Positions 56,320-64,000 of a DNA stretch of 64,000 nt are shown here, piece after piece. The stretch is taken from the IMG/VR virus record IMGVR_UViG_3300037054_000148, positions 248,001 to 312,000 of that record. The stretch is one strand, 5' to 3'. Source of the DNA: a virus. The notes beneath the pieces were generated by a model. That model worked only from the letters and a program-made list of their open reading frames with translations, had not been told where the DNA came from and made no database searches. The translations under genes were made by a program, and so were the position numbers. Within the stretch, counting starts at the first letter, position 1. Each line of letters starts with the position of its first letter.

Positions 56320-59067
56320 ATGTCTGAAGTCATCACTCTTCTTGCCTCTCTGGCTTCTCCGTTGATCCGTAAAGAGGCTATCAGCGAGAGGAAAATTGAG
56401 TTTCTATCCGGACCCACCCGTTACGGCCCGAAGCTCTATCACTACGTAACCACCCATAATCTGGTCAATCTGATGGATGAAACTCTGGGTGAAGAAGCAG
56501 AACAGAAAGAGGCGAAAAAGCAAAATGAGCAGATGCTTAATGCAAAATACGCTCAGATTCTGACTCAAATTGCAGCGGCTGACCCCACGGACGGGATCAA
56601 CAAGAATGACTTTACTGAGTGGCTGTTGAAGGTCTGGTTGGCCATGGATGATGCGGCACGAGGTCACTGGGGTGAGGATACGGCAAATATCAAACAGAGC
56701 CTCACGGACTTTGTGGATCTTCGCAAGAGCCCGGAATGGAAAAAACAGGAGCTACCCACTGATTTGAATCGATTCTCTGATCTGGCAAATCTTAGAAGCA
56801 CCTTGACAAAATTTAACTCCGCCTCAGATATCTATACTCTTCCTGAGCTAAGCCCAGAAGGGGCAACGATCATCTACCAGGATAAGACATATATTTTGTG
56901 GCAAGTAACCAGTGCAAAAGATCTGACCGCTTTATCTCGCTTCCCTGAAAACAACCCACCCGCATGGTGTACCAACGATGAGGGCACTGCTGCACGTTAC
57001 CTTTCTTCTGGTCCGGACTATGTGGCTTATAAGAATGGAGACCCATTCTTTCAGCTTGACCCATCAGAAGATGAGCACCACGATAAATCCAAAGCTCAGT
57101 TTATGAGCCGCAACAATACACACATGTATGGGACTAAATTGATGAACCCAGAGTGTGCGGAACTGATTGAAAAAGCCCTCGCACATGGAAAAATGAATGA
57201 GAGGGCCAGAGAAGACCTAACTAAGACAATGGGATGTTACCAAGTTCCCAATTTAAATGACGCAGAGACCTTCTCCTACCTGCAAGAATACGTAATGGTT
57301 AATGGCGGAAATATAAAAAAGGATAAAAAGTTTCTGGATGCAGAAGAAAAATATGTTCGCCCCAGATATGAGCTTTTAGAGCCTGATGAGCTTCGGGAAC
57401 TGTGTAACCGTTATGCTCGTACCGGAGAGGCGGTCGCCCCTTACTATGAAGCCAACAAAAATGTGACTGAAATATCCAAGAAAATTGATAATACAAAATC
57501 TTACACTGATTTTGTAAAATCAATGAGCACTCCAGACACAGACCCTAACCATCTCACACCCGCAGAGTATGGGTTGGCTTTTAGAATTGACCCGTTGTTT
57601 AAGAAGGTATTCAACCTCTTCTCCAAAGAATACGATTGGGATGAGAAGTTTGCAAAATTCAGAGCGGCTGTCAAAGAAGGAAGCGAAAAAGCTGTGAACG
57701 AGGGGGAGGCCCTAGTTAACCTTCTGAATAGCAAGTTCCCCAGCAGCACTTACAGCTATGATAGAAGCGATGGAAATGTCACTGGGTTCACCATCCAACT
57801 AATGGGGGGGTATGGGGCTCATGGGATGCAGACCAAGGATTTCACTAGAAATATGGCGGTTCAACCTTATATCAAAATGATCAAGAACATGTTCCGGCCC
57901 TTTGTCAATCAGGCTTGGGAGAAAGCTGTTGAACAGGCTAAGGCAGAGCCAGATTACGGTGTTGCACACCAGCTGCTGAAGGATGCGGGGGACACATACA
58001 AGCGTAGAGTATCGGGAGATGGGGGGGCAGAGGAACGCGCACAGGCGGCTGTCAGACAAGCTCTGAAGGATATCGAAATCCCAGCTAGGGAGAAGCTGGA
58101 TGCAGCCTTAGCTGGGTTCACCAAGCTCAAGGAGGTGGCAACTTACGGACGAGAGAACTTCCTAAATGGTAGTCCCTTTAAGATCAGAAAAATTCCCTCT
58201 TGGGCACAGCCCTCCTTTGAGAAGAAGATCACAGAGATTGAGCTTCTTACTGAGAAAGCCATGGAGGACAAGCTCCAGAAAGTGGACAGAGGTGAAGTTA
58301 AGATTCGTACCACTCCAAAGCGTGAATATGAATTCTGGAAAGATAATCATCGGGATAAGGATCTTCCAGACCCAACGGACAAGGTGCTGGAGTGGGTCAT
58401 CAACTCTCCTTCGTTTGATGATAACAACATCATGGACGCACTGATTGAAATGAAGAACATCTCTGCGGTCGGTGAGGCTTGGATATTGCAGAAGGCACGT
58501 TATATCGGATCATGGAGACTAGACAAATACATGGAGAAGTTCCATCCAAAACGATGGCCGGAATTGGAAACGGCGTATCCGGCTATTCTCGATGATGATG
58601 ATTATGTCAATCGAGTATATGAAAAGAATGAGCGAATTCCTCGTCAGGAAGAGGCTATTCTGGCCGGAGTCGGACGAAGGAGAGGCGTCAGCAGTGCTAT
58701 TGCATACATCAAAGAACGAATGAACAGTAAGCCATGGCCTGAACTTGAAAAAGCGGTAGCGAAGGAGTTCAAGAGCCGAAAGTGGTCTGAGAGCTTCTAT
58801 GATGGTCCAGGAAATATAGCTGGGGAGATTCTTGAGTATATCGCTGAAATTAAAAAGAGTCGCTGGAAAGATATCGAAGAGAAAATGTTTGAGAACCAGG
58901 ATTGGGGATATAAATACCTCTTCCAGGTGTTGGGGGCTGATGAGGCTTCTAAACGTATCCGTAAGCTATTGGATGAAGAGAGTGAGACGCTTCCTAGGGG
59001 GGAGAAACAATCTCGACTCCATCAGGTTCTATTCGCCAAAGTAATATCCTATAAGGAGTCCGTATGA
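56320..59067 (+). CDS. WCT-domain multi-domain protein (915 aa)
   Basis: N-terminal helical part (VITLLASLASPLIRKEAISE). Near residue 213 is a PAWCTNDEGTAARYL segment followed by GPDYVAYKNG and FQLD...QFMSRNN, a domain seen in several phage proteins and repeated at 59661. The C-terminal third holds RWPELE-type repeats (KRWPELETAYPAIL, KPWPELEKAVAKE) and charged helices. No enzymatic signature is recognised. ATG 56320 has GGAG upstream; the frame continues 7 codons further up. Confidence 0.7.
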   Translation: MSEVITLLASLASPLIRKEAISERKIEFLSGPTRYGPKLYHYVTTHNLVNLMDETLGEEAEQKEAKKQNEQMLNAKYAQILTQIAAADPTDGINKNDFTEWLLKVWLAMDDAARGHWGEDTANIKQSLTDFVDLRKSPEWKKQELPTDLNRFSDLANLRSTLTKFNSASDIYTLPELSPEGATIIYQDKTYILWQVTSAKDLTALSRFPENNPPAWCTNDEGTAARYLSSGPDYVAYKNGDPFFQLDPSEDEHHDKSKAQFMSRNNTHMYGTKLMNPECAELIEKALAHGKMNERAREDLTKTMGCYQVPNLNDAETFSYLQEYVMVNGGNIKKDKKFLDAEEKYVRPRYELLEPDELRELCNRYARTGEAVAPYYEANKNVTEISKKIDNTKSYTDFVKSMSTPDTDPNHLTPAEYGLAFRIDPLFKKVFNLFSKEYDWDEKFAKFRAAVKEGSEKAVNEGEALVNLLNSKFPSSTYSYDRSDGNVTGFTIQLMGGYGAHGMQTKDFTRNMAVQPYIKMIKNMFRPFVNQAWEKAVEQAKAEPDYGVAHQLLKDAGDTYKRRVSGDGGAEERAQAAVRQALKDIEIPAREKLDAALAGFTKLKEVATYGRENFLNGSPFKIRKIPSWAQPSFEKKITEIELLTEKAMEDKLQKVDRGEVKIRTTPKREYEFWKDNHRDKDLPDPTDKVLEWVINSPSFDDNNIMDALIEMKNISAVGEAWILQKARYIGSWRLDKYMEKFHPKRWPELETAYPAILDDDDYVNRVYEKNERIPRQEEAILAGVGRRRGVSSAIAYIKERMNSKPWPELEKAVAKEFKSRKWSESFYDGPGNIAGEILEYIAEIKKSRWKDIEEKMFENQDWGYKYLFQVLGADEASKRIRKLLDEESETLPRGEKQSRLHQVLFAKVISYKESV

Positions 59068-59651
59068 TAGGCAATGACAAAATGACTATTCCAGTAAAAG
59101 GTTATATTCGAGTATTCGAAGAGGCCAATCCGAAGAACATCATCTTCGAAGAGCATAATGTGATATGCCTGAATACGCAGTATCTGTTCGCTAGAATGAT
59201 GGCCAATATCGCAGATCCGGTCGCCGGGGTCTGGGGTCTTGCGATTGGGGCGGGTGCGCCAGACTGGCCACTCAACAATCAACCGGATGCGTTGCCCACC
59301 CAGCAGAACATCATCACTCCCATCCTTCGTAAGCCCTGCCGCTACATTCAGTTCGTGGATGTGAACCTGAATGTTATTCCGAGTGGGGGGTTCTCCAACA
59401 TAGTTGATTTCCAGACTATTCTGAACGCGACAACTGATAGCATCAATACCCCCATCAGAGAGCTAGGGCTCATCGGTGGAGGCAGCACTGCTTCGTCTAC
59501 AAACCTTCAGGTAGCCCCCTTCTTCAACAATGCCACTCAGTCTAGTATCAACGATACAAACACGGCCCTCCTGATCAATTACAAAACTCTCCCGCCCCTG
59601 GTGCTTCCAGCCGGAATCAATTTCATCATGAGTTGGGTCTTGACATTCTAA
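59064..59651 (+). CDS. Virion structural protein (195 aa)
   Basis: Text such as VWGLAIGAGAPDWPLNNQPD and LPTQQNIITPILRKP matches a small family of large-phage virion proteins; the C-terminus (LVLPAGINFIMSWVLTF) is a beta-sandwich-like end. AAGGAG lies upstream and an ATGA overlap with the previous gene. Confidence 0.65.
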   Translation: MIGNDKMTIPVKGYIRVFEEANPKNIIFEEHNVICLNTQYLFARMMANIADPVAGVWGLAIGAGAPDWPLNNQPDALPTQQNIITPILRKPCRYIQFVDVNLNVIPSGGFSNIVDFQTILNATTDSINTPIRELGLIGGGSTASSTNLQVAPFFNNATQSSINDTNTALLINYKTLPPLVLPAGINFIMSWVLTF

Positions 59652-59660
59652 GAGGCCCAA

Positions 59661-61382
59661 ATGCCATCTTCATTATTAACCAGACAAGCCATTCTGATTG
59701 ACGCAGCCGCTTCAGCAAATAGACAGCAGGCCCTATTGGATAAGTATCCCGTGGACCGAGCGGAGGTGGAGCAACTTGCGAATGTTGACCCTACTCCTAA
59801 TGGCACCTACACGGAGTTCCTTGTCAGAGAATTCACGAAGAGGCGGTTTGGTCTCAATCGGATGGCTCTGGATGAAGCACATGATGCGTTGGTTAAATTC
59901 AATCGACTGAAGAACTCACAAGAGTTTCGAAATATGCCCAATACCCATACGGATATTTTGGCCTATGATTACCACACATTCTTAGCCCAAATGGCAGAAG
60001 CAGGACGGGCACAGCTATCAAAAAATGAGCAAGAACGAGAACTAAAGCGCAGAAGGCAGAAATATTTAGACGAGGGCTGTGAGTTGTTGACCGAGCAAAG
60101 AGGGTATGCCTTCTTCAAAGTCACCACTCCAGAGGCGGCAGTCCTGATGGGCCAGGGCTCTCACTGGTGTACAAAAGATGAGGCTACCGCACGTAATTAT
60201 TTGCGCCGTGGGCCACTCTATGTGATAACTCAAGAAACTGAGGGGGGAAATTACGGATCAGACCGTTACGCTCAGTTCTCTATTCCCAGTAGTGCCTATG
60301 ATATTGCTGCATTCGAATGTCAAGATGTGGACGGAAATGACTTCGGGAGTAAGGAGGCTGGGGATCGCTGTTACTACTTTAGTAATAAAGACTATTGGTG
60401 GCTTGTGGAAGTGCTAGAAAACTATGATGAAGTCCTGACCTTCTGGGTAAAAGAGGGATACGTTTTTAATGATTATGATAATATGCGCTATCTCGAACAA
60501 TGCTCAGAGTGCGGAAAATATGTGGATGAGAACTCAGAAGATTTATATTATACAGATGATGGGACTTTCTGCTGTAGAAGCTGCTTCTTAGCTCATTACG
60601 AAAACAAAATTGAAGAAGAAGTGCATCGTCTGTATCACCCAGACTTAGAAGAGCATGACAAAATTGCAGCGGAAATAGAATTTTACATCAATAGCCCTGA
60701 ATCCCCAGAGCATAAATACTTTGCTCTAGTGGATCAAGCCAAGCAGGTTGAATACCCAGATACCGAAAAATGGGGGTTTGCCACCCAACTTTCTAATGCA
60801 AGGGGCTGTGCTACCGTCTCGCAAGAGAAAATCGATAAGATGATACCGGGCGTTAGAAAAGAAGACGGAGAGCGAGTTTACAAGCATTTGAAGGGGCTGA
60901 TGGACCAGCTTAAGGATGAGGATGACTTGATTGAGGCAGCCTTTGACTATGTGAAAGAAGAGTTTGCTCCGGAAAATATGGATGTGGCTGAAATTTTACG
61001 CGAGGGGGGCTACATAGACACCCAGCCTAAAAATAGCTCTCTGTTGAAGAAAGCTCGTAAAAACATTGGGGCCACCCTCACGGAAGAGCCAGAACAGGCC
61101 GATATTCTCACCAATTACCCAGTCCCTCAAGATATTAAAACCGCATCTCTAGCCTTAAAATCTGAATTTGAAAATTACAAACAAGGACGAAAAGGGACAC
61201 TGGAAAACGGACTTGTTGACTCTTTTTTGAAGGGGTCTGAAGTCTGGAAAAAGTTAGCGACTGCTCTTAACTCTCAAAACAGACGACTTGTCTTACAGGA
61301 ACTAAGCCGCGAGGGAATCCAAAGAGGACATGCCAATGTCAGACACAGTTCGCAAATGGGTGATGGAGATCCAAGACGATGA
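59661..61382 (+). CDS. WCT-domain protein with zinc-ribbon (573 aa)
   Basis: Starts with a helical module also known from polyvalent proteins (QQALLDKYPVDRAEVEQLAN then VDPTPNGTYTEFL). Near residue 165 is HWCTKDEATARNYLRRGPLY followed by VIT, then RYAQF. Around residue 280-310 are CSECGKYVDENSED and CCRSCF, a zinc ribbon. It shares both the WCT and the N-terminal module with 56320. AAGAGG precedes ATG 59661. Confidence 0.7.
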   Translation: MPSSLLTRQAILIDAAASANRQQALLDKYPVDRAEVEQLANVDPTPNGTYTEFLVREFTKRRFGLNRMALDEAHDALVKFNRLKNSQEFRNMPNTHTDILAYDYHTFLAQMAEAGRAQLSKNEQERELKRRRQKYLDEGCELLTEQRGYAFFKVTTPEAAVLMGQGSHWCTKDEATARNYLRRGPLYVITQETEGGNYGSDRYAQFSIPSSAYDIAAFECQDVDGNDFGSKEAGDRCYYFSNKDYWWLVEVLENYDEVLTFWVKEGYVFNDYDNMRYLEQCSECGKYVDENSEDLYYTDDGTFCCRSCFLAHYENKIEEEVHRLYHPDLEEHDKIAAEIEFYINSPESPEHKYFALVDQAKQVEYPDTEKWGFATQLSNARGCATVSQEKIDKMIPGVRKEDGERVYKHLKGLMDQLKDEDDLIEAAFDYVKEEFAPENMDVAEILREGGYIDTQPKNSSLLKKARKNIGATLTEEPEQADILTNYPVPQDIKTASLALKSEFENYKQGRKGTLENGLVDSFLKGSEVWKKLATALNSQNRRLVLQELSREGIQRGHANVRHSSQMGDGDPRR

Positions 61383-61614
61383 GGACATGATCCGTATCCT
61401 TCTAGTGGGGGAGCGGCAGGCGGAATTGAAATACATCGCAATGTCTCAGCTAGATGCAACTGAATTAATTTCAGCCCTCGAATGGGTCGATAGCTTTCGC
61501 AATGGGATGGTGGGGATACCCAAACCAGCCAAGAGGAAACGTGTGATTAAACCTAAACCTAAGACGGTGATTCTGGAGCTTGAGGAGAATCAGAACCAGA
61601 AGTCGCAGGGCTAG
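61336..61614 (+). CDS. Hypothetical protein (92 aa)
   Basis: AGAGG lies 7 nt before ATG 61336; ATG 61330 is possible. Helical, with a basic, proline-containing C-terminus (PAKRKRVIKPKPKTVIL). It overlaps the previous gene by 47 nt, and its 3' end overlaps the convergent HNH gene by 56 nt. Confidence 0.65.
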   Translation: MSDTVRKWVMEIQDDEDMIRILLVGERQAELKYIAMSQLDATELISALEWVDSFRNGMVGIPKPAKRKRVIKPKPKTVILELEENQNQKSQG

Positions 61615-62146
61615 TCTTCCTTAGCTCTGCCCTCAGTCTGGCTGTTTCCTTACGATGGCAAGCTAGACAGAGAAGTCGGAGATTCTCTTCCCCACACTGC
61701 CCCCCACCCTTGACGACCTCCTGAATGTGATCGATATCATAGAAGGTGGATCTCCCATGAGTATTCACCCATTCCATGTTGTGGAGGTCAAAAAACTCCA
61801 CCTGGAGCGCCTTCATAGCGTGGCGGTAATTCTGGTGCCCTGCATAGACTGGGCTCTTTTGGAGTTCCTGTATGTGATCGTTGACATACCGCCAAAGTTG
61901 CCATACGAATCCTTTACAGTCCAAACCACATATCTGACAAATGTATTTGTCTCGTTTGGCAATGTAAATTCGAATATAACTTGCACTGGATCTGATGTTA
62001 AACTCGTGCACACACTCATCCGAACAAAAAGTTCGTCTCTTTTTACTCAGACGATGAACATCCAAGCCGCACCAGCGACATAGTTTATCTGTCTTGGCCC
62101 TTTCGGATGATTCAGCCTTTTGTTCTGGGGTGAGAAATCGGGTCAT
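61559..62146 (-). CDS. HNH endonuclease (195 aa)
   Basis: HNH core near residues 135-170: YDIDHIQEVVKGGGQCGEEN, LRLLCLACHRKETAR. Two cysteine pairs precede it (CRWCGL, CSDECVHEF) and CQICGLDC is central, as in zinc-bound HNH nucleases. The last 15 residues are low-complexity Ser/Pro. It may be a homing or restriction-type enzyme. It overlaps the next minus gene's stop by 4 nt. Confidence 0.85.
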   Translation of the reverse strand: MTRFLTPEQKAESSERAKTDKLCRWCGLDVHRLSKKRRTFCSDECVHEFNIRSSASYIRIYIAKRDKYICQICGLDCKGFVWQLWRYVNDHIQELQKSPVYAGHQNYRHAMKALQVEFFDLHNMEWVNTHGRSTFYDIDHIQEVVKGGGQCGEENLRLLCLACHRKETARLRAELRKTSPATSGSDSPQAPESPS

Positions 62147-62319
62147 TTCTCTTTCGGTTCGGTCGGTGTTTCGACTGGGAATACCTCCAAGTCATTCTGA
62201 ACCTGCATCTCACCGATTATCGAATCGATGTAATATCCGAAGTAGCTGGTCTTCTGAAAGCTGTGGCCTCCAGGTTCAAGCCGAAAATAGCCTTTTAGAG
62301 GGATGTCTTTAAATTTCAT
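62143..62319 (-). CDS. Small hypothetical protein (58 aa)
   Basis: The start with AAGGAAG upstream is the ATG whose complement is at 62319: MKFKDIPLKGYFRLEPGGHS. This is the look of a small conserved phage protein with one beta domain (FRLEPGGHSFQKTSYFGYYI). It ends with a glutamate/proline tail. It is coupled to the HNH gene. Confidence 0.7.
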   Translation of the reverse strand: MKFKDIPLKGYFRLEPGGHSFQKTSYFGYYIDSIIGEMQVQNDLEVFPVETPTEPKEK

Positions 62320-62346
62320 ATGCTTCCTTTCCATACCTTATAATAC

Positions 62347-62466
62347 TTACTTTGGAAGCTGCTCGAACATGCGAAGCTGCCAATCCGCATACCACATCTG
62401 AAATTGCATGGAGGGGCCATCACGGAAGAACCAAATGGCGGCAAGCCAGAGGGGCCAAAAACCCAT
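62347..62466 (-). CDS. Small membrane-type protein (39 aa)
   Basis: The minus-strand ORF reads MGFWPLWLAAIWFFRDGPSM then QFQMWYADWQLRMFEQLPK. It has one short membrane segment and an aromatic amphipathic helix, a protein-like pattern. No good SD lies at the ATG. A competing frame from an upstream ATG (better SD) overlaps but reads poorly. Too short to name. Confidence 0.45.
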   Translation of the reverse strand: MGFWPLWLAAIWFFRDGPSMQFQMWYADWQLRMFEQLPK

Positions 62467-62501
62467 TCAAAAGTATTCATATGACTCCTATAGAACTGAA
62501 A

Positions 62502-62521
62502 AAGGGGCCATGAGGCCCCTT
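62502..62521. terminator. Bidirectional rho-independent terminator
   Basis: Stem AAGGGGCC/GGCCCCTT with loop ATGA. On the minus strand it is followed by TTTTT, so it ends the OB-fold gene's transcript; on the plus strand by TAGTTTACTG. Confidence 0.8.
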
Positions 62522-62543
62522 AGTTTACTGCCTACCCTACTTA

Positions 62544-63740
62544 TTACCCAATGCTGCACCGAGTCAGAAGGGTCTGTTTGGTTCCCTTGTAATCGGTGTG
62601 ATCCTTGACCGTGCCCTTGACGCTGTAGGTCTGGCCGATTTCCATGGAAGGATTGGAGGTAGCCTTCCAGACGATGCAGTTACCCTGCTCGTCGTTGAAG
62701 ATGAACATGGTGGTAGTGCCATAAGCCGTGTCGTAGGAGTAGATGTTCTTGACGGTGAGGGTCAGAATAACCCGTTCACCCTTGGTGGCGACCCACTCAC
62801 TAACAGTACGGGGCTTGGGGGCCAGCGCAGCCTTGGCAGCCGCTTCAGCCTTCTTGATCGTATCGATCCAGATCTTGGTAGCGTAGGCGACGAGACCCTG
62901 GTAGCGGAGCGACTGGGCCAGGATGGCGACCCGGCAGTTGTGCTCGAACTCGCTCAGGTTGTCCTTTTCCATCCAGAAGTCCACGGCCAGTTCCTGGACG
63001 CTCTGTTCGCCGTAGGTGGCCTTGAGCCAAGCGGAACGCTCTTCGTGAGCGGCGTAGAAGGCAGCCCGTTCCTTGGCATCAGCGTAGCTGCTGAGGGGGG
63101 CATCCAGGTAGGAGGCATAGTCGGAGGTGCTCTGACCCTCGGTCTCCTGGGCCTGCTTCTTGGTCACGAAACCCTTGGTCGAGGCGACCCAGGCGATGGT
63201 GGCGATGAAGGAGGCGGTGTCTTCGTAATGTTTGCGGCTCCCACCGGCCATGCCCCAGTCGTCGCTGTCGAGGATGGAGTGAACGTGGTAGGAAGTGCTG
63301 AGGATCTTCGCAACGTCCACACCGAAGTAGATATCGACACAGGTGTCACCGATATGCTTCTGGGCACCAGTGAGGTCGATGACGATCCAGGAGCCCTTAC
63401 GGTTGCGCTTGAAGCCGCAGTGCTGGCATTCGATGGCAGCGGTGCGGTAAGCATCAAGGTTACCCTCGTAGCCACCGATGCGGGTAACCATGTTGAGCCC
63501 TTCGACGTTTTCGATACGGGCCACGACCTGGGTGCCAGCAATGCGGATCAGTTCCTCGGGGACGGTGATTTCGGCGTCATAGACCACGTAGGTGATGTTC
63601 TGGCCACCCTCGGTGGTGCAGTTGACCTTGCGGGGGGTGACGGAGGCGACGATCAGGATCGGCAGGCCCATCTTCACCAGGGGCTTGTTCGCCTTAGCGA
63701 CCAGTTCGTTCATGCGGGTCTCAGAGCGGAAAGTGAACAT
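62544..63740 (-). CDS. Phage OB-fold nucleic-acid-binding protein (398 aa)
   Basis: The C-terminal 85 residues have an OB-fold look (GERVILTLTVKNIYSYDTAY, TTMFIFNDEQGNCIVWKA, YSVKGTVKDHTDYKGTK). The N-terminal part has CQHCGFKRNRKGSWIVIDL then a zinc-ligand candidate CVDIYFG, a small Zn domain. Such proteins occur widely in phages and may bind single-stranded DNA or RNA. GC-rich, biased codon use and a strong promoter imply high expression. Confidence 0.7.
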   Translation of the reverse strand: MFTFRSETRMNELVAKANKPLVKMGLPILIVASVTPRKVNCTTEGGQNITYVVYDAEITVPEELIRIAGTQVVARIENVEGLNMVTRIGGYEGNLDAYRTAAIECQHCGFKRNRKGSWIVIDLTGAQKHIGDTCVDIYFGVDVAKILSTSYHVHSILDSDDWGMAGGSRKHYEDTASFIATIAWVASTKGFVTKKQAQETEGQSTSDYASYLDAPLSSYADAKERAAFYAAHEERSAWLKATYGEQSVQELAVDFWMEKDNLSEFEHNCRVAILAQSLRYQGLVAYATKIWIDTIKKAEAAAKAALAPKPRTVSEWVATKGERVILTLTVKNIYSYDTAYGTTTMFIFNDEQGNCIVWKATSNPSMEIGQTYSVKGTVKDHTDYKGTKQTLLTRCSIG

Positions 63741-63761
63741 GGGTTAATCTCCTCTACCTCT

Positions 63762-63791
63762 ATTATACACAGGTTTCGGAGATTTTGTCCA
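63762..63791 (-). promoter_or_regulatory. Putative minus-strand promoter
   Basis: On the minus strand TGGACAA (complement of 63785-63791), a 17-nt spacer, then TATAAT (complement of 63762-63767). AGAGGAG and ATG follow. It fits the same element as the plus-strand set. Confidence 0.65.
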
Positions 63792-63806
63792 TGTTTTTTG
63801 CGCTGC

Positions 63807-64000
63807 TCAGAGCTTTAATTTCAGGTTCCAGGGATCCTTTCCCTGTAACCGTTTGTGTTCACAATCCACCCATTCTTTAAGCTCAACCTGGAGCTTATCT
63901 TTGGGCGTGTAGGACATGAGGCCGCAACGGGTGAGTCGCCGTTGAATCTCTTCGTCTCTCATGATTTGATAGATGCCCCAACAGGTGCCGATTCCAATCA
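63807..64000 (-). CDS. Partial hypothetical protein (5' end beyond window)
   Basis: Minus-strand frame open from the window edge to TGA (complement of 63807-63809): starts mid-protein IGIGTCWGIYQIMRDEEIQR and ends KDPWNLKLKL, 64 codons. The start lies outside. No family is recognised; the DEEIQRRLTRCG helix is charged. Confidence 0.6.
   Translation of the reverse strand, partial: IGIGTCWGIYQIMRDEEIQRRLTRCGLMSYTPKDKLQVELKEWVDCEHKRLQGKDPWNLKLKL

Noticed and set aside
62598-63818. 406-codon plus-strand ORF
   Set aside because: Mirror of the minus-strand OB-fold gene (62544-63740), whose strong codon bias keeps the opposite strand open. The plus-strand text is low-complexity G/D/V-rich and has no SD.

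Overview
The window looks like 64 kb of the accessory and baseplate/adhesin part of a large contractile-tailed (myovirus-like) bacteriophage genome. The evidence is dense, mostly co-directional genes with 1-8 nt start/stop overlaps; strong AAGGAG ribosome binding sites; many genes under 120 codons; a baseplate J-like and a tail-protein-I-like gene; lysis-type genes; a tRNA cluster with encoded CCA ends; and several homing-type endonucleases. Bacterial-looking promoters (TANNCAA, 16-17 nt, often GGG, then TATNNT) and a secreted minus-strand protein point to a bacterial host. The host species cannot be named from the sequence.

Layout. 1-9.4 kb: small early/accessory genes. They include a conserved phage gene interrupted by an endonuclease VII-like HNH gene (848-2353), a gene with an in-frame TGA (5100-5465), an A1S_2505-like gene, and a patch of truncated genes (8.3-8.9 kb). 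9.4-11.6 kb: an AT-rich patch with a SAM-decarboxylase-like gene and a GIY-YIG endonuclease, followed by a DUF3326 gene. 11.6-13.9 kb: small genes. 13.9-14.4 kb: tRNA cluster (Gly, Val, Arg, Thr) that also holds what reads as a circularly permuted tRNA gene, with its 3' half placed before its 5' half. 14.4-17.7 kb: peptidyl-tRNA hydrolase 2, a methyltransferase and a 2H phosphoesterase, ending at a bidirectional terminator. 17.8-23.6 kb: a secreted Lys/Ala/Pro protein, a papain-like protease, a Dps-like ferritin, two lytic transglycosylases and a holin-like membrane protein, plus a minus-strand adhesin-like protein. 23.7-42 kb: four very large adhesin/fibre proteins, two of them built of Ig-like repeats and one ending in an intein-like Hint domain. 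42-49 kb: baseplate genes. 49-61.6 kb: giant multi-domain 'polyvalent' proteins, the largest carrying a CCA-adding-enzyme domain and an ADP-ribosyltransferase-like domain. 61.5-64 kb: minus-strand HNH, small genes, an OB-fold protein and a partial gene.

How the parts may work together (inference). The translation-related functions (tRNAs, permuted tRNA, Pth2, 2H phosphoesterase, CCA-adding domain) suggest that this phage maintains or repairs its tRNA pool during infection. The adhesins, baseplate and polyvalent proteins look like virion and injected components. The most unusual item is the permuted tRNA at about 14098-14175. Next are the Hint-tagged virion protein, the HNH gene nested out of frame inside a still-open host gene, and the polyvalent protein with a tRNA nucleotidyltransferase domain.
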